Assembly (NCBI GenBank): GCA_033439295.1
Contig: JAVTLE010000003.1
Location: 1,302,001-1,366,000, forward strand
Direction of reading: 5' to 3'
Length of the DNA: 64,000 bases
Source: Deuterostichococcus epilithicus
Taxonomy: Eukaryota; Chlorophyta; Trebouxiophyceae; Prasiolales; Stichococcaceae
Under the pieces are notes generated by a model that saw only the letters and a list, made by a program, of their open reading frames with translations, was not told the origin of the DNA and made no database searches. Shown piece by piece: positions 24,501 through 36,376 of the stretch; within the stretch, counting starts at the first letter, position 1, and each line of letters starts with the position of its first letter. The position numbers and the translations under genes were made by a program.

Positions 24501-27500
24501 GCATTTCAAGGTGGCATCCAATCTGCTGCAGTCTGACTGCCCCGGCGCCGGGCGGTGAGGAGATCCTAGCTTGTGTGTCAGCCGCACGCTGCACCATGAC
24601 AAAGACCTCTGCATTCGTGGCTCTTGCCTGCTGTCTTGCAGGGCGGCTTTATCACTCGTGTTGCCACGTCCAGCTGTCGGATGACTGCATTCATGAGCAC
24701 TCGTCCCAGTTGCGCAGGCGTTGTGCACAGAGGCGTCGCTGGTGGCGCTGCGGCGATGCTACCCGCAGATCTACGTCAGCAACGACAAGCTGCTTGTGGA
24801 CCCGCGCACGGTCAGCGTGAGGCAGCCCGACTTCGAGGCCGCCTTCGCCGCCATCACGCCCGCCTCGGGGCGCTCAGTCAGCAGCTCCGCCAGGCGAGTG
24901 GCAACAAGACTGATCCAGAACAACGATGCGGCTATATGTTGCAGCTGGCAAGGGTGCCCGGACAGGCTGGAAAGGCATTGCAACACGCCGATATTCCTTG
25001 CAAACCTCATATACACTGCCTTGGCAACAGCGAGTGCATCAACCCATGGCCAAGACAGCAGAATTCGAGCAACGCTTTAGCTCTCACGCAATCCTGCTGC
25101 ATCCTGTCCGCAGGCTGCTGTCACCGCTGGTGGCGCCCTGCCTGGCACCGCGGCTGGCAGAGACGCTTGCGGCGCTGCAGGTGGCGTTCCCGCCGGCCGC
25201 CGGCGCTGCCGCGGTGCCGGCCGCCGGCGCCGCCGCGGCAGACAGCGATGACGAATTTCCCTGTGAGTATGACAGCTCTTCGAACCAGGTTTTGGGGTTT
25301 CTACTTGTTGGTCGCTAGGCCAGGGGCAGGGGACGGTATATCCAGTTCTAAGCTGCCAACGCCGCACATCAGCGGCGGCATGCCGCTTGTAGGGACGGCA
25401 CACGGATGCTCCGCTGCGCCGGTGCTGAATCAGTTGCCGATCGAAGCGCTGCTCAGTTGCAGCTTCAGGGCCGGGCAGCGGCAGCGGCCTGCGGCTGGGC
25501 GGCGTGGCGCTTGGTCACGCGGTGCAGGCGCGCGCCCTTGTGTGCGGCCCCGAGGGCGCCGGCCAGGGCCACCTGGGGCCCGCGCTGCTGGCGGCGCTGG
25601 AGGCGCTGCCCGTGCACGCCATCGGGCTGCCGGCGCTGCTGTCCGACGCAAACTCCAGGTGCGGGCTCCAGACGCAAGCAGCGCAGCGCCGGTCAGCACC
25701 GGGGGCGGCGGCGTCTCCCCTTCACGTGTTTCTCATGCCACACCGGCGCAGCCCGCATGCGCGCCAAGCCAACTTCGGTGTCAAAGTCCATGGGCGCACA
25801 GCCGGATGAGCTGGCATGCTCCTGGACGCCGACGAACACACTGTGCTGCCCTGGCTCTGGCCAGAGCCGCGCGCGAGTGTCAATGTCGAGCTTACGCGCC
25901 GCCGCGCTGGGCGCTGCTGCCCTGGTGGCTCATTGCGCACCGTCTTCACCCTTAACCCCAACTTCAACCCGGACCCCAAACCCTCACAGGTCGCCGGAGG
26001 AGGCGCTGGTGCACGCGGTGGTGGAGGCGCGCCGCGCCGCGCCCGCCGTCCTGTACCTGCCCCACCTCCAGCTGTGGTGCGGCGGCGGATGGAATCAGAT
26101 CCCATCTCGTGGGTTGGGGGGGTCAGGGAAGACCAAGTCCGATTGAGTGTAGTTGGCATGAGACCAGGTCCAATTGAGTCCAGTTGGCCAGAGTATCCCC
26201 TGCGTGGGTGCTGCTTGCACATGCACGTGACAGCTATCCGCGTTTACGATCACTCCCTGGCACTTGCGGGAGCGGCATCTGTGGTGCTGGACTTGCCCTT
26301 GCAGCGCCCCGGAACATCTCAGCGGCATGGCGTGACGCTGCGTGTCCCCGGGCGACAGGTGGGCAACGGCGCCGCCGTCGCTGCGTGTCACGCTGTGGAT
26401 GCTGTTGGCTGACCTGCCGCCGACGGCTCCGCTGCTGCTGCTGGCAACGGCCGATGTGCCGCTGTCTGAGCTGGACCCTGAAGCCGCAGGTGCCTCACAG
26501 TGCTCGAGATTCTTGCAGACCTAGTATCTTTACGAGCTGTGCCCTGCTCTCGTACTCTACTGGGAGGTTCACAGCTCGCACTGGCAACTTGCTTGTCTTC
26601 ATCGAGCTTGTTAAAACTGCAGCATCAGAGAATGCGTGGTACCTGGCTCAGGTATCGAACTGAAGCCCTGCGCATTCATCACTTGTTGTGACGACAGGCC
26701 TGTTTGGCGCCGCGAGCGCCACGGTGCACGAGCTAGAGCCGCCGGCTGAGGAGCAGCGCGCCGCGTTCTTCGAGGTCGTCAGCCGCACGCTTGCGTACCC
26801 TCCGCCGCCGCACCAGCCTCGCCAGCGCCGGACGGCACCGCCGGTGAGCATCGTCTCAACTGCGGCTCTGTGCACGATGCCTTGTGCGCCGGTGCGCGCA
26901 GTGGTGTCTGTCAGTTCAGTCAAGGCATGGAGCGTGTGCTGGACCTCTCGACTCACCCTGCACCTGGTCAAACGCTGTCCATCTGTGTCTGATGCAGTGT
27001 CACGCTGCGATCCACAGCCTCATTTCAACCCGTCCCCACCAGCACACAGAGCAGCCATGTGTATGCCACTTGCCCGCAGCTGCCGAGGGCGCCGGAGGCG
27101 GAGGCAGCAGCGGCGGCGGCGGACGCAGCGGCACAAGCAGCCGCGGAGAAGGCGGCGCGGGAGGCGGACGTGGCGGCGCTGCGGTGCCTGCGCATGGGGC
27201 TGCGCGACGTAACGACGCGGCTGCTGTGCGATCGCCGCTGGCGCGCTTTCGCGGAGCCCGTCACTGCAGAAGAAGACCCTGAGTATCTGGAGTTGGTGCG
27301 GAACCTGTTTCATCCATGTCAATTGTGCTCCTTTCTGTTTTGCTATCGTTACAAGGCTTGGCGGGTTCCAGGCTGCTGGCGCCTGGTGCAGCGCCGCTGC
27401 TCGTGGGGCCGTGCACTGTTGCGGCGGGCGTGTGCAGGGGTGCGCCCCGGTGGGAGCAGTGCTCGAGAGCGCCAGGGCTCAGAGGGAGGTGGTGCATGGA

Positions 27501-30500
27501 ACCTCGAGCGCAACATCAGGGGGTGCAATGACTTGCGGATGTCTGGGCAAGTTTTCGGCAGGTCGTGTCCAAGCAGATCGTGTTCGAGAATTAATAGAAA
27601 TCTAAAATTCTTTTCAATCTCCCAATGCTGTGCTGTAGCACAACAGGTTCCGCAGCTCTTGGCTTCCCAAGCTGCAGAAGTCGCCCTGATGGTGCAATGC
27701 TGTCGGGCCTTCGGCAACACCGACACCATGCATGCCTGCAGGCGTGCAGTGCAATCACGCCGGTGAACGTTTCCAGGCCACGGCAGCTGGCGTCGCATGT
27801 GCATCGTCCCCCGAGCTGCCACCAGACACCGAGCCCCTGCACCTGGACCTGACCCAGAACCCACCCAGGGGCGCAGGTGTCGCATCCCATGGACCTGGCG
27901 ACGCTGCTGATGCGGGTAGACCTGCGGCGGTACCCGACGCTGGCAGCGTACCTGGCCGACCTGCGCGCCATCGCCACCGCCACGCAGCAGTACTGGGCAG
28001 GCGACGTCCGCGGCGCCCGCGAGGTGATTCAATGAGAACATTCGATACCAAAGTCGTGTGTGGCAAAACCAGGGAATGTGTTGCTGCTGGACGGCTAGGA
28101 AGCGAGCCGCATATCGCGCTGAGCTGGCCCTGCCTGCAGCCTTTGTTCACAGGGCAGTCGAGCTGCTGCTGTTCCTAGGCACTGTCAGGTCTGCAGGACT
28201 GAGGCAGGCCTTTCTCCGGTATCCCGACTTGCTGCGGGATCACATCTGTCAAGAGGCCATGCCGCTTCCAGCGGTGCTGCTGCGCATGTGCGGACTGGCA
28301 AGCGCACCAGTGACACGCTCGCGCCGTTGCCGAATGCCGCTCGACAATCGTGCGGCAGGTCAGCAGAGCGCACGGCCTGGTGGACGAGGCTTGCACCCGC
28401 CTGGCGGAGCGGCTACCGCAGGAGATCGTGGCAAAGACAAATGCGATTGCGGAGCGGGGCGGCCTGCCGCTCGGTCCAGAGGGTGCGCACTGGATGCAGA
28501 CCCCGTCTCCGCAGTCGTACAGCAGCAGTCCGTGCATTTGCAACGCTGCCAAGTTTGAGCTGCCACTCAAAGCATGGCTATATCAATTTGCTGAGACGTC
28601 GCAAATGCTCTGTCACTGCCCACACAGCCAGCCACGCCTGCTGCTTGGTGTGACAGGTCCTGTGATCGTCCTGTGAAGACCCTGTGAATCCTCGCCTACA
28701 TCCTCCAAATGAAGGTATCATCCGTGTGTTGATGTGTTTGCTGTCCTCAGGTGAGCTGGAGGTGCCGCTGCCGCTGGTGACGCGGTCGCACCAGCACCAA
28801 ACGCAGTCGGCGCACACTCCACCTACCAGGTGTGCCAAAAAGTGCTTCGCTGCTGTTGTAGGGTGCACCCCCGATCAGGGTGCAGAATCTTAGAGCTCTG
28901 CGACCCATCAACAGGGAGAATTCCTGAGTGCTGGCTAGTGTCGTGCCTACCTTGTGTCGAAGTTCCCAGGCCGCATGCCGCGCCGCAGCCGCGCCTCAAT
29001 GCGGCAGGACACAATGAGGGAGAGAGCGCGGGCGGGCGCGCGCACCAGAGGCGACCTGCATGTGTGCACCCGAGGTGTATTGGAGAGGATCGCAGTCTCC
29101 AGCTGAGCTTTGACCGCTAACTTCACTCCACGCCCTGACGCGGTGGTAACGCTCTGCATGCCAGCAGGTCGCGGGAGACGCGGGCCGGCGTGCGCACCAA
29201 GGGCAATGCCATTGATGGCAAGGTCATCTTCAACGACCCTGAGGCGCACATGCGGCGCATCCGGGAGGAGCGCCGGCTCGAGCGCCTGTCCGAAGGCGGC
29301 GCTGCGGTGAGCACTGTCCTGCAGTCGACGCGCAGGCACGGCATCAGGGCTCAATGAGCAACACAACATGGATGCAGAGGCTGCTGCGCTGATCATTGCC
29401 AGCCACATCGGCGGGCTGCTGCGCAAGCCGAGACGCCCACGGTGTGGCGCAGGGCCTGGCAGAGGCGTCTCAGCCGGCCACAACGGTGGGAGTCGATGTG
29501 GAGATGGCGGCTGCAGACGCTAACGCGGACATGACGGTAGCCAATGGCCACTCACAGGCGCCGGTCGGTCCCTCATTCGGCTCTGATGCTGGACCGTCAG
29601 CAGCAGCCGAGGTGTGTACGCCCCGGATGCCCTTCCGTGCGTGTCAGACAGTGCTGGCAGCACCTGTTCAGCGTGCAAATCTGCGAGCTTTTATTTGTCG
29701 CAGGCAGCTGTCAGCTGTGACACACATTCCTCTGTGCGCTCGGGCGCAGGCAGCACTTGGCAATGGCGTCCTGCTCAACGGCACCGCGCCAGCCGCCAGC
29801 AACGGTCATGCGGCGGACGATACCGCGCCCAGCGGCGCGGCAGGCGATGGCGCAGGAGACGCCAGGGGCAGAGGCCGGGACTCGGGTCCGCTGGTGGCGC
29901 TGGTGTCCCAGGTGGAGGCGGCTGTTGAGCACGGCGTCAATGCAGACGACGAGCAGGTGCGCTCTCAGCAAACATTTTGGTTGCGGAGACTGCCGCCTGG
30001 GGTAGTTGTGTACTGGATGTTTCTGTCTTGGCTCGCCCGGTGTCATTCTGTTATATGCCTGGGACCGCCAGCTCCAAAATTGTGCCACCTGTAACTCCAA
30101 CTCACAACACCGCCGTCGCACATCGGCAGGTGGCACCAGGCAGCGCGGCGGCATGTGCGTTGCCAGCCGAGCGGCTGGAGCCTCTGGAACTGGTGATCAA
30201 CCCGGAGCCGCCAGGGGGCTCAGCAGGTGCGCCTTGTAGCATTGATGTCAGAGTGTCTGACCGTAGGTTGTATGCCAATGTCGCATAGACACAGCCGCAG
30301 CCATTCGACAGCACACTCATGCCTGTACACAAGCAGCCCTGACTGTGGCTTGACTGTGCCCGCAGAGGAGCCAGCAGCGCCGCAGCCGCAGCCGGCAGAC
30401 GTGGCACGGGCGGCGGCGCTGCAGAGGCGGCTGGTGGGGGTGACGGACGGCTGCCTGCTGGACGAACTGGAGGTACCATTCACCTCCAGTTCGCCATGAC

Positions 30501-30835
30501 GGACCCTTCTTGCACCCACACGCTGAACGCCTGCACGAACCTTCCTAGCGGAGGGTCCTGTGGCAGCGGCCGACATCTGCTACATGCAGCATGGCCGGGG
30601 CTACCGCTTGCCACTCACATGCCACGCAGGCCCTGGCATCAGCTGCACGACTAGGTGATTGTGAATTATGGCCGATGCCTGGTTGCAGGTTGTCCACGCG
30701 CACCTCGGGCGAGCTGTGTATGAGCACCGGCAGTCGGGGGACCGTGACCAGGTGGTCGACTCCGTGTGGCGCGGCCTGCAAGCTGCCGGAATCCTGCCGC
30801 GGAAAGACGACAATGCAGGCGCCCCATCGCAGTGA
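21573..30835 (+). CDS. ATAD2/Yta7-type AAA+ ATPase with bromodomain
   Basis: ATAD2/Yta7 proteins are nuclear hexameric ATPases that bind acetylated histones and remove or redistribute H3-H4. Early exons: 21573-21719, 22004-22197 (long Glu/Asp tract), 22402-22709, 22970-23123, 23384-23589, 23796-23881, 24206-24423. The first AAA domain has [16 protein letters not shown], Walker A GPPGTGKT split by an intron at 23123/23384, Walker [10 protein letters not shown], and the [20 protein letters not shown] sensor block. The second AAA domain is degenerate (Walker A replaced by [15 protein letters not shown] near 25550; [13 protein letters not shown] near 26045), as in the family. An Ala/Glu-rich helix and bromodomain follow (27080-27296, 27876-28023, about 28356 on), then acidic and Ala-rich linkers. 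The last exon (about 30690-30835, TGA) encodes the C-terminal helical end with [18 protein letters not shown]. Two RYxxRDR motifs occur near the N terminus. Several exons between 24430 and 30690 are approximate. Confidence 0.85.
23303..23349 (+). repeat. Three 14-16 bp units next to an ATAD2 acceptor
   Basis: GCAGGCGGTGCCAACA-type units repeat three times just before the exon that starts at 23384. Each unit begins with CAG-G, so the array creates several acceptor-like sites upstream of the one used in the model. Confidence 0.8.
26130..26191 (+). repeat. 31-bp tandem duplication in ATAD2 intron
   Basis: Two adjacent 31-bp units starting AGACCA (26130 and 26161) match at about 25 of 31 positions. 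Intronic in this model. Confidence 0.8.
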
Positions 30836-31250
30836 AAAGGCCTGTCGTTGAGCTCTGTGGGCACCAGCCGTGGTTGGATGCATTGTTGCGTGTGGGTTTT
30901 TCCAGGCACGATGTTGCAGCATTTGTTTTCAACCGGGCTTGTACCACGGATGTGAAAACCTCATGCCTGCGGCCGCCACACTCCGCGCTAGCAACGTGTC
31001 GTGCAGCCGCTGGCACTCGTCACACCGGGTTCGCAGTTGGCTCCGCTAGATTATGGTCGTCCAATTGTCCTTTCCACCGCTGTGGTGTCGTGGCGAAAAA
31101 GGCGCTCCTTCCCAGACTTCGAGATGTCCAGATTCTGGGGAACCTACGACTGAAGCTCTCGTGGGACCTGAGGCGGACCTGAGGCCGAGCGTCAGCATTT
31201 TAGTTTTGATCCGCTGCCCTCTGCCCGGAGTGGCATGCACCGGCCGTAAC
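30836..31250. other. Intergenic region ATAD2-like / CELF-like
   Basis: About 415 bp between tandem genes. No ORF, repeat or RNA was recognised; it should contain the ATAD2 3' end and the promoter and 5' UTR of the RRM gene. Confidence 0.5.
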
Positions 31251-34200
31251 ATGGTCAACACAGGAGAGGCTGGGGCCGTCGCCGGCGAGCCCCGCCTGTT
31301 TGTGGGCCAAATACCAGTTGATGCAAGTGTGGACGACTTGGCGCAGCTGTTCGCGCCCTTCGCGGCGCGCGGTCTGCGGTCGCTGAACCTCGTGAAGCGG
31401 CCCGATGGAGTCTCCAAAGGCTGCGCGATGGTGCTCTTTGAGCGGTGGGCAGAAGGTGCGGCCATTTGAAAGGCTCCCGTGTAGGCCGGCGCACCAGCCA
31501 TCTGCGTTGAGGAGCGCGGGCGTGCAGAGTCGCGGACGCAACATGCACCAGGACGTGTACATGCTGGAGACCATTTTGAGAGCAGCAGAAGCAGCTTGCG
31601 TGTGAGGCCGCCGCTGATCTGCGAGCCAATTACTCTGCGGCACTACGTCCCTGGTGCAGCACTGCTTCGCTGCAGGTTGCCAGGCTGCGTCAGCGCACAA
31701 TCGTGCATGATGTATGAATGGCTTCATCCTGCGCTGTGATTGCGTGACGTGCCAAATGGTTTCGCAGACCCCGAGGCTGTGATCACTTTGTTTTGATCCG
31801 CTGAACTTGCTGCCTCAGCACGCACTGCACTCTTCGCATTGGACCGGTGTGAGTCGTGGTCACGTGCTGCAATCTGCTGGAACGTGTCTGTGTTTTCGGC
31901 CACTGCGCTCACTTTGGGTGACAGCCAAGAAGTCGTGCTCTTTTCAACTCCACCGCCTCACATGGGCCCCTTCGTCAACTGCAGCGGAGGCGGCTCAGGA
32001 GGCGCACAACGGACGGACGCGCCTGAATGGCAGCCGGCCGCTGGTGGTGGCGTTCGCCAACCCGAAGCGCATCCGGCCGGGGGAGCCGCCCGAGCCTGCG
32101 ATAGCTCCTCGCAAGCTGTTTGTCGGCCAGGTGAACACTGTTCCTGTGACTCAGGACTGTGGGCGAGAACTGCAGTGATGTGTCCTGCACTCGCGGAGTG
32201 CTTGCATGCATGCCGCCTCTGGCGCTGAGCGGCATGGGTAGCTCGGGCGCTGAGCGACCCGTGCTGCATGCGTGTCGCAGGTGCCGAAGGATGCGACGGA
32301 GCGGGACTTGAGGCCACTTTTCGAGCCCTTCGGCGAGATCATCTGCCTGAATGTCCTGCGCACGCAGCGGGGCCAGGGCCCCAGCGCAGGTGCGGTGACG
32401 GGTTTGGCCGTGCCCTGTTGCCATGCAAGCCGCACGGACAACCATGTTTTCGGACCACTGTCAAGGCCGTTTCAATCGTCAGCCGATGCAGTCTGAGAGC
32501 CTGCCTGTGCGAAACAGCCTTGGTACCGGCCGCCAAGTGCCGGGCTGGTAGGGATGTGCCAATCGGACGTGTCCTCACATTGACGCGCTGCGCCGCTGGC
32601 TGTGCAGGCTGCGCATTCGTGGAGTTCCGGAAGTGGGCGCAGGCGGAGCGAGCCATGGAGGCACACAACGGGGTGACGCGTCTGCTGAGCTCGGAGATGC
32701 CGCTGGTGGTCAAATTTGCCGACGCAAAACGGCCGGAGGGGCAGTACCATGGCCACATGCAGCAAGGCGGCCGCCAGCAGTGGGGCGGCATGCAGCATGG
32801 CATGCACCCCGGCGCCTTCCAGGGCCTGAGCCAGGTGCACATCTGTAAAGTATGCTCGAACCGAACCTCCGCTGGTGTGTGCTGCTGATGCGGGCGTGGG
32901 CTGAGCTGCGGATGCCGCAGCTGTGATGTCGTGGGTTAATTTGGAATGCAGCTGCAGGACGCTCCACAGAGGAAAAGACTTTAGCACGCTGTGGCACAGC
33001 TGGACATCCCACCTCCGCCCTCAGCTGTGGGCTGTGCGCCTGCAGGGCTACGGCATGCACGCGGGCCTGGACCCGCACGGCCTGGCCTATGGCGGCCTGC
33101 CGTATGGCCTACAGAACGGCAACGGCGGCGGCTTGAATGCGCTGGGAAGCGCTCACAGCCTTGGCGCCAACCCATTGCTGACCATGGAGGCCGCGGCGGC
33201 GGCCGCCGCGCAGCTGCCTCTGTCAGCCGGCCTGCCCGCCGGCCTCAGCGGCCAGCCAAAGGGCGGGCCGGTGCTGACAGCGGGGCTGCCGCAGGCGGGG
33301 CTGCCGCTCGGCGGCGACGTTGCCGCCGCAGCGCAGGCAAACGCCTCGGCAGCCAGTGACGCCGCGGAGGCAGCCAACCTGTTGGGAAGCTTGGGTAACC
33401 TGTCGCTGACGGACCAGGCCACTCTGGCCAGCGCGGCAGGCGCCGCCGGCGCGCTGCAGGCGGCAAATGCGCTGCAGGCGGCCAGCGCCGGCAACGGGGA
33501 CGGCAGCGGCGGCGGCAGCGGTGCCATCAGCGAGGCGCAGGCGCAGGCGCATTTGGCGGCAATCAATGCGGGCGCGGCGTCAGCGCTGGAGGCGGCGCTG
33601 GCGGGGCGGCCGCCGCCGCTCAGTGGCGATGGCGCGGCAGGCCTCCTGGCAGCCCAGCAGGTGGGTTTCAATAACAGCAAGCGCAAGAGTTTCCATGGTT
33701 GAACACCAGAGTGACGCTCTTCGACTGCTGGCAGTAGCTTGCCTGAAGGCTGGTCTGGAGATCATGTGGAAGCTGACATCCTTCAGCATGTGGGAGTGAC
33801 TGTCTGCCCAATGTCACCTTGCGCGCACAGGTGCTGCAGCAGCAGCAGCAGCAGCAGGGGCAGCCGCAGGCGCAGGGCAGTGGCGGCCAGCTGCCGCTGG
33901 CGGCAGCCTCTGGCGCCAGCACTGCAGACCTGGCGCAGGCCAGCTCGCCGTCTGCTGCCGCAGCGTTGGCCGCCGGCTTTGCCGGCATGCCGCCCTCTGG
34001 CGATGTTGCCGCCCTGGCGGCGGCGACGTCCGCTGCCGCCGCCCTGCAGCCGGGCGCCAATGGCGATCCGACAGGCGGCANNNCCNCCGCCGCGGCCGCC
34101 GCGGCGGGCGGCATCGGAGGCAGCATCGCTAACGGGCTGGGCAGCGGCGTGACAGGCCTGGCTTATCTGGGGGGACTCGCGCCGCTCGGCGGCGCCGGCG

Positions 34201-35135
34201 GCCGCCTGGGCGACCTGCCTGGTGGTGCTCCCGGCAGCCAGCTGCCTGGTGCGCCGCCCGGCGCCGGCGGGCTCAATGCCCGGGGGCTCGACCAGGCCGC
34301 CTCGCAGTGGAAGCTGTTCATCGGTCAGGTTCCCATGGAGGTGCGCAGCCTTTGCCAATCTGGCTTCTGAGCGCACCTTTGCCTAGCCGTCCTCCCCCGC
34401 TGTCGGGAAGGAAGGGATGGGGGACCCTCGCGGCGTATGACGGTGGCTGTTTCTGGCCCCTGGCCCGATGTGCACCAAGGCGCACACGCTGCGCTCCCAG
34501 GGTCACATCCTGGGCAGACAAGCACTCCCCCGAAATGTGCCCCGACACAGGCAGTGGAGGAGGGAGCAACAATTATGGGCGGTATCTTTCCCTCCTGGGG
34601 CGAGATCCTGAACATGCATGAATGCCACGACACTCCTGAGAGCACATCCCCCCATCCTCACTGAACTCCGCCCACTGCGCAGGCGACAGAGCAGGACCTG
34701 TGGGCGCTTTTCTCGCCCCTGGGCGAAATCCTGGAGCTGTACGTGCTGCGCAACAACCAGACGGGGCGATCTCGCGGCTGTGCCTTTGTGACCTACGCCT
34801 CCCGCCACCTCGCACAGCAGGCGCGCCCACCGCACGTCCCTCGCACGATGCATCATCGGGGCGACCCTCTCTTCGGCAATTCCCTTCCATCTCTGATATG
34901 CGACCGGGTGTCGGACAGCACAGCTGCGGCTCACGGGACCTTGCAGGCGCTCTGCCGGATGCTGGCATGTCTGCCTGCCGTCGCCGCGCCGTCCGTGCAT
35001 GCAGCAGACCCGTTGCCCAGCACCGCTCATGGTATGTCAATTGCTTGTGCGCAGGCGATCACGGCGCTCAATGGCCGACAGGTCGGCGGCGGCAAAACCC
35101 TGGTCGTCAAGTATGCCGACCGCGTCCCCATATGA
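31251..35135 (+). CDS. CELF/Bruno-like RNA-binding protein with three RRMs
   Basis: CELF/Bruno proteins bind U/G-rich RNA and act in splicing, translation and decay. Exons joining in frame: 31251-31455, 31985-32130, 32281-32389, 32609-32834, 33046-33660, 33831-34340, 34683-34820, 35055-35135 (TGA 35133-35135). RRM1 starts with RNP2 RLFVGQIP and has RNP1-like KGCAMVLF; RRM2 has KLFVGQVP (across a junction) and GCAFVEF; RRM3 has KLFIGQVP and RNP1 SRGCAFVTY. The two N-terminal RRMs, a long linker and a C-terminal RRM is the CELF layout. The linker (33046-34300) is very rich in Ala, Gly, Leu and Gln, including a seven-Gln run. Ambiguous bases at 34081-34083 and 34086 fall in the linker. The intron after 34820 starts with GC, and the intron before it holds copies of the following exon. 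Confidence 0.9.
34081..34086. other. Ambiguous bases in the CELF linker
   Basis: Positions 34081-34083 and 34086 are N. They lie in an Ala-codon-rich repetitive stretch, so the true length or sequence here may differ; the reading frame on both sides is consistent. Confidence 0.99.
34443..34743 (+). repeat. Three copies of a CELF exon start (two decayed, intronic)
   Basis: The real exon start (34683-34743, encoding WALFSPLGEILELYVL) has a decayed copy at about 34555-34620 (TATGGGCGG...CTGGGGCGAGATCCTG) and a weaker one at about 34443-34505 (CTGTTTCTGGCCCCTGGCCC...). Anchor points 34446, 34587 and 34708 are spaced 141 and 121 bp. The middle copy is preceded by an acceptor-like CAGGCAG. Confidence 0.72.
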
Positions 35136-36376
35136 CCGGACTGGAGCGCAAAGCAGGAAGTAGCGACGAGGGTGGCCCCCGTCGAGGCGCCGACCTGCGG
35201 GGGCACTCGAAGTGTCTTTGGTGCCGGCCGCCGATGCGGCCACCGCGCAGCACCTGGCGGCGGTGTGCGGCACCCACAACGCCGCTGCCGCTGCCGGCCC
35301 CAAGTTTTGTGAAAACTGCGCCGTAGTGCCACCACGCGCACTGCCGCCAACCCCCCACAGCCAGCCTGCGGATCAGCTTCTCAGCCTTCCTTGGTGCCGC
35401 AATTTGCCGCCGGGCGCCCGGCGGCCGCCCATTCGTCGCCAACATTCATCGCCGGGTAGCCCCCCCTTTGGCAGCCGGAGGCTGCCCGGCAGCTGGCTGG
35501 ACAGCATGAAGTAGATGGTTCCTGGCCGGTTGGGCCGTCCCCTCTGGTCGCCGGATGTCGGTATTCGACAAGGTCTTGCTGATACCCCGCCGCCTGGTGG
35601 GTGTGGCATGGGGAGCCCTGCCTTGGAATTGCGTTTTGTGAATGGCAGCTTGGAGGATGAATCACGTGGCAAGGAGTGTGTGTGTGCGCCTGTGTGTGTG
35701 TGTGTCGCTCTAGTTTCTAGATTCGGAACCGATTCTACATTTGGATTGTGCACTGGGCGCGTATGGCAGCGCGGCCGCGCCGGGAGCAGACGACTGGCCG
35801 TCTGCGCCGTGCGGCGCCATTCAGCTTGATCTTGCTTCAAAACCAGAGTACCCCGGAGTTTGACTTTCCCATTTCAGCGGCGTCTTGCACAGCGTTTGAC
35901 TCCACTGCAGAGTTAACGATGTACGGTTGGTCTGTCAGACTTGGGCCAGTTTTGAGTGCATATATGGACGGACGTAGGCAAGATTGCTAGCTCGGCGCGT
36001 GATTCGAATCCATCAGGCACATGCGTGCAGATTGGTTACTGGTTTCGAGCGAAGGCTTCACAAGCGAGTTTGCTGGGCGATGTGGTAATACTGATACGAG
36101 GCCATGCCATCCGGAATCAAGTCCTGACAGTTGCACGCCGCCATCGCCGCTTCAGCAGCGGTGGCGGCCTGTCCTTTCAAGCACACCTGTCTCGTGACAC
36201 TGAAAATGAAGAGCAGCACGTGAAGGATAGCTATACGATCCAACATGCAGTCAGCAATGCCAAAACGGTGCAGCAGTGGCGGAAGCTGCCTACTCGGCAC
36301 GAAAATGAATTGAAAGCGCCGACCAGCAAACAACACTGACACCAACTCTTGCAGCAGAACAACTGTTGCCACTGAA
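35136..36376. other. Convergent intergenic region, CELF-like / GT47
   Basis: About 1.2 kb between two convergent genes. It holds a TG dinucleotide tract (35676-35705) and no supported gene. The stretch after 35820 is more AT-rich than the coding parts. Plus-strand frames near 35200-35510 look like 3' UTR rather than protein. Confidence 0.5.
35676..35705 (+). repeat. (TG)n microsatellite
   Basis: About 12-14 TG units interrupted by CGCC, in the intergenic region downstream of the RRM gene. Confidence 0.9.

Noticed and set aside
24624-25955. 443-codon open frame
   Set aside because: It runs across introns and in another frame than the conserved ATAD2 exons; GC-rich DNA gives long chance frames.
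33046-34340. Ala/Gln-rich stretch as a separate repetitive gene or mobile element
   Set aside because: It is in frame with the RRM exons on both sides and matches the expected CELF linker position.
35985-36030. GATTCGAATCC, resembling a tRNA T-loop
   Set aside because: The five bases on either side do not pair and no acceptor, D or anticodon stem could be drawn.
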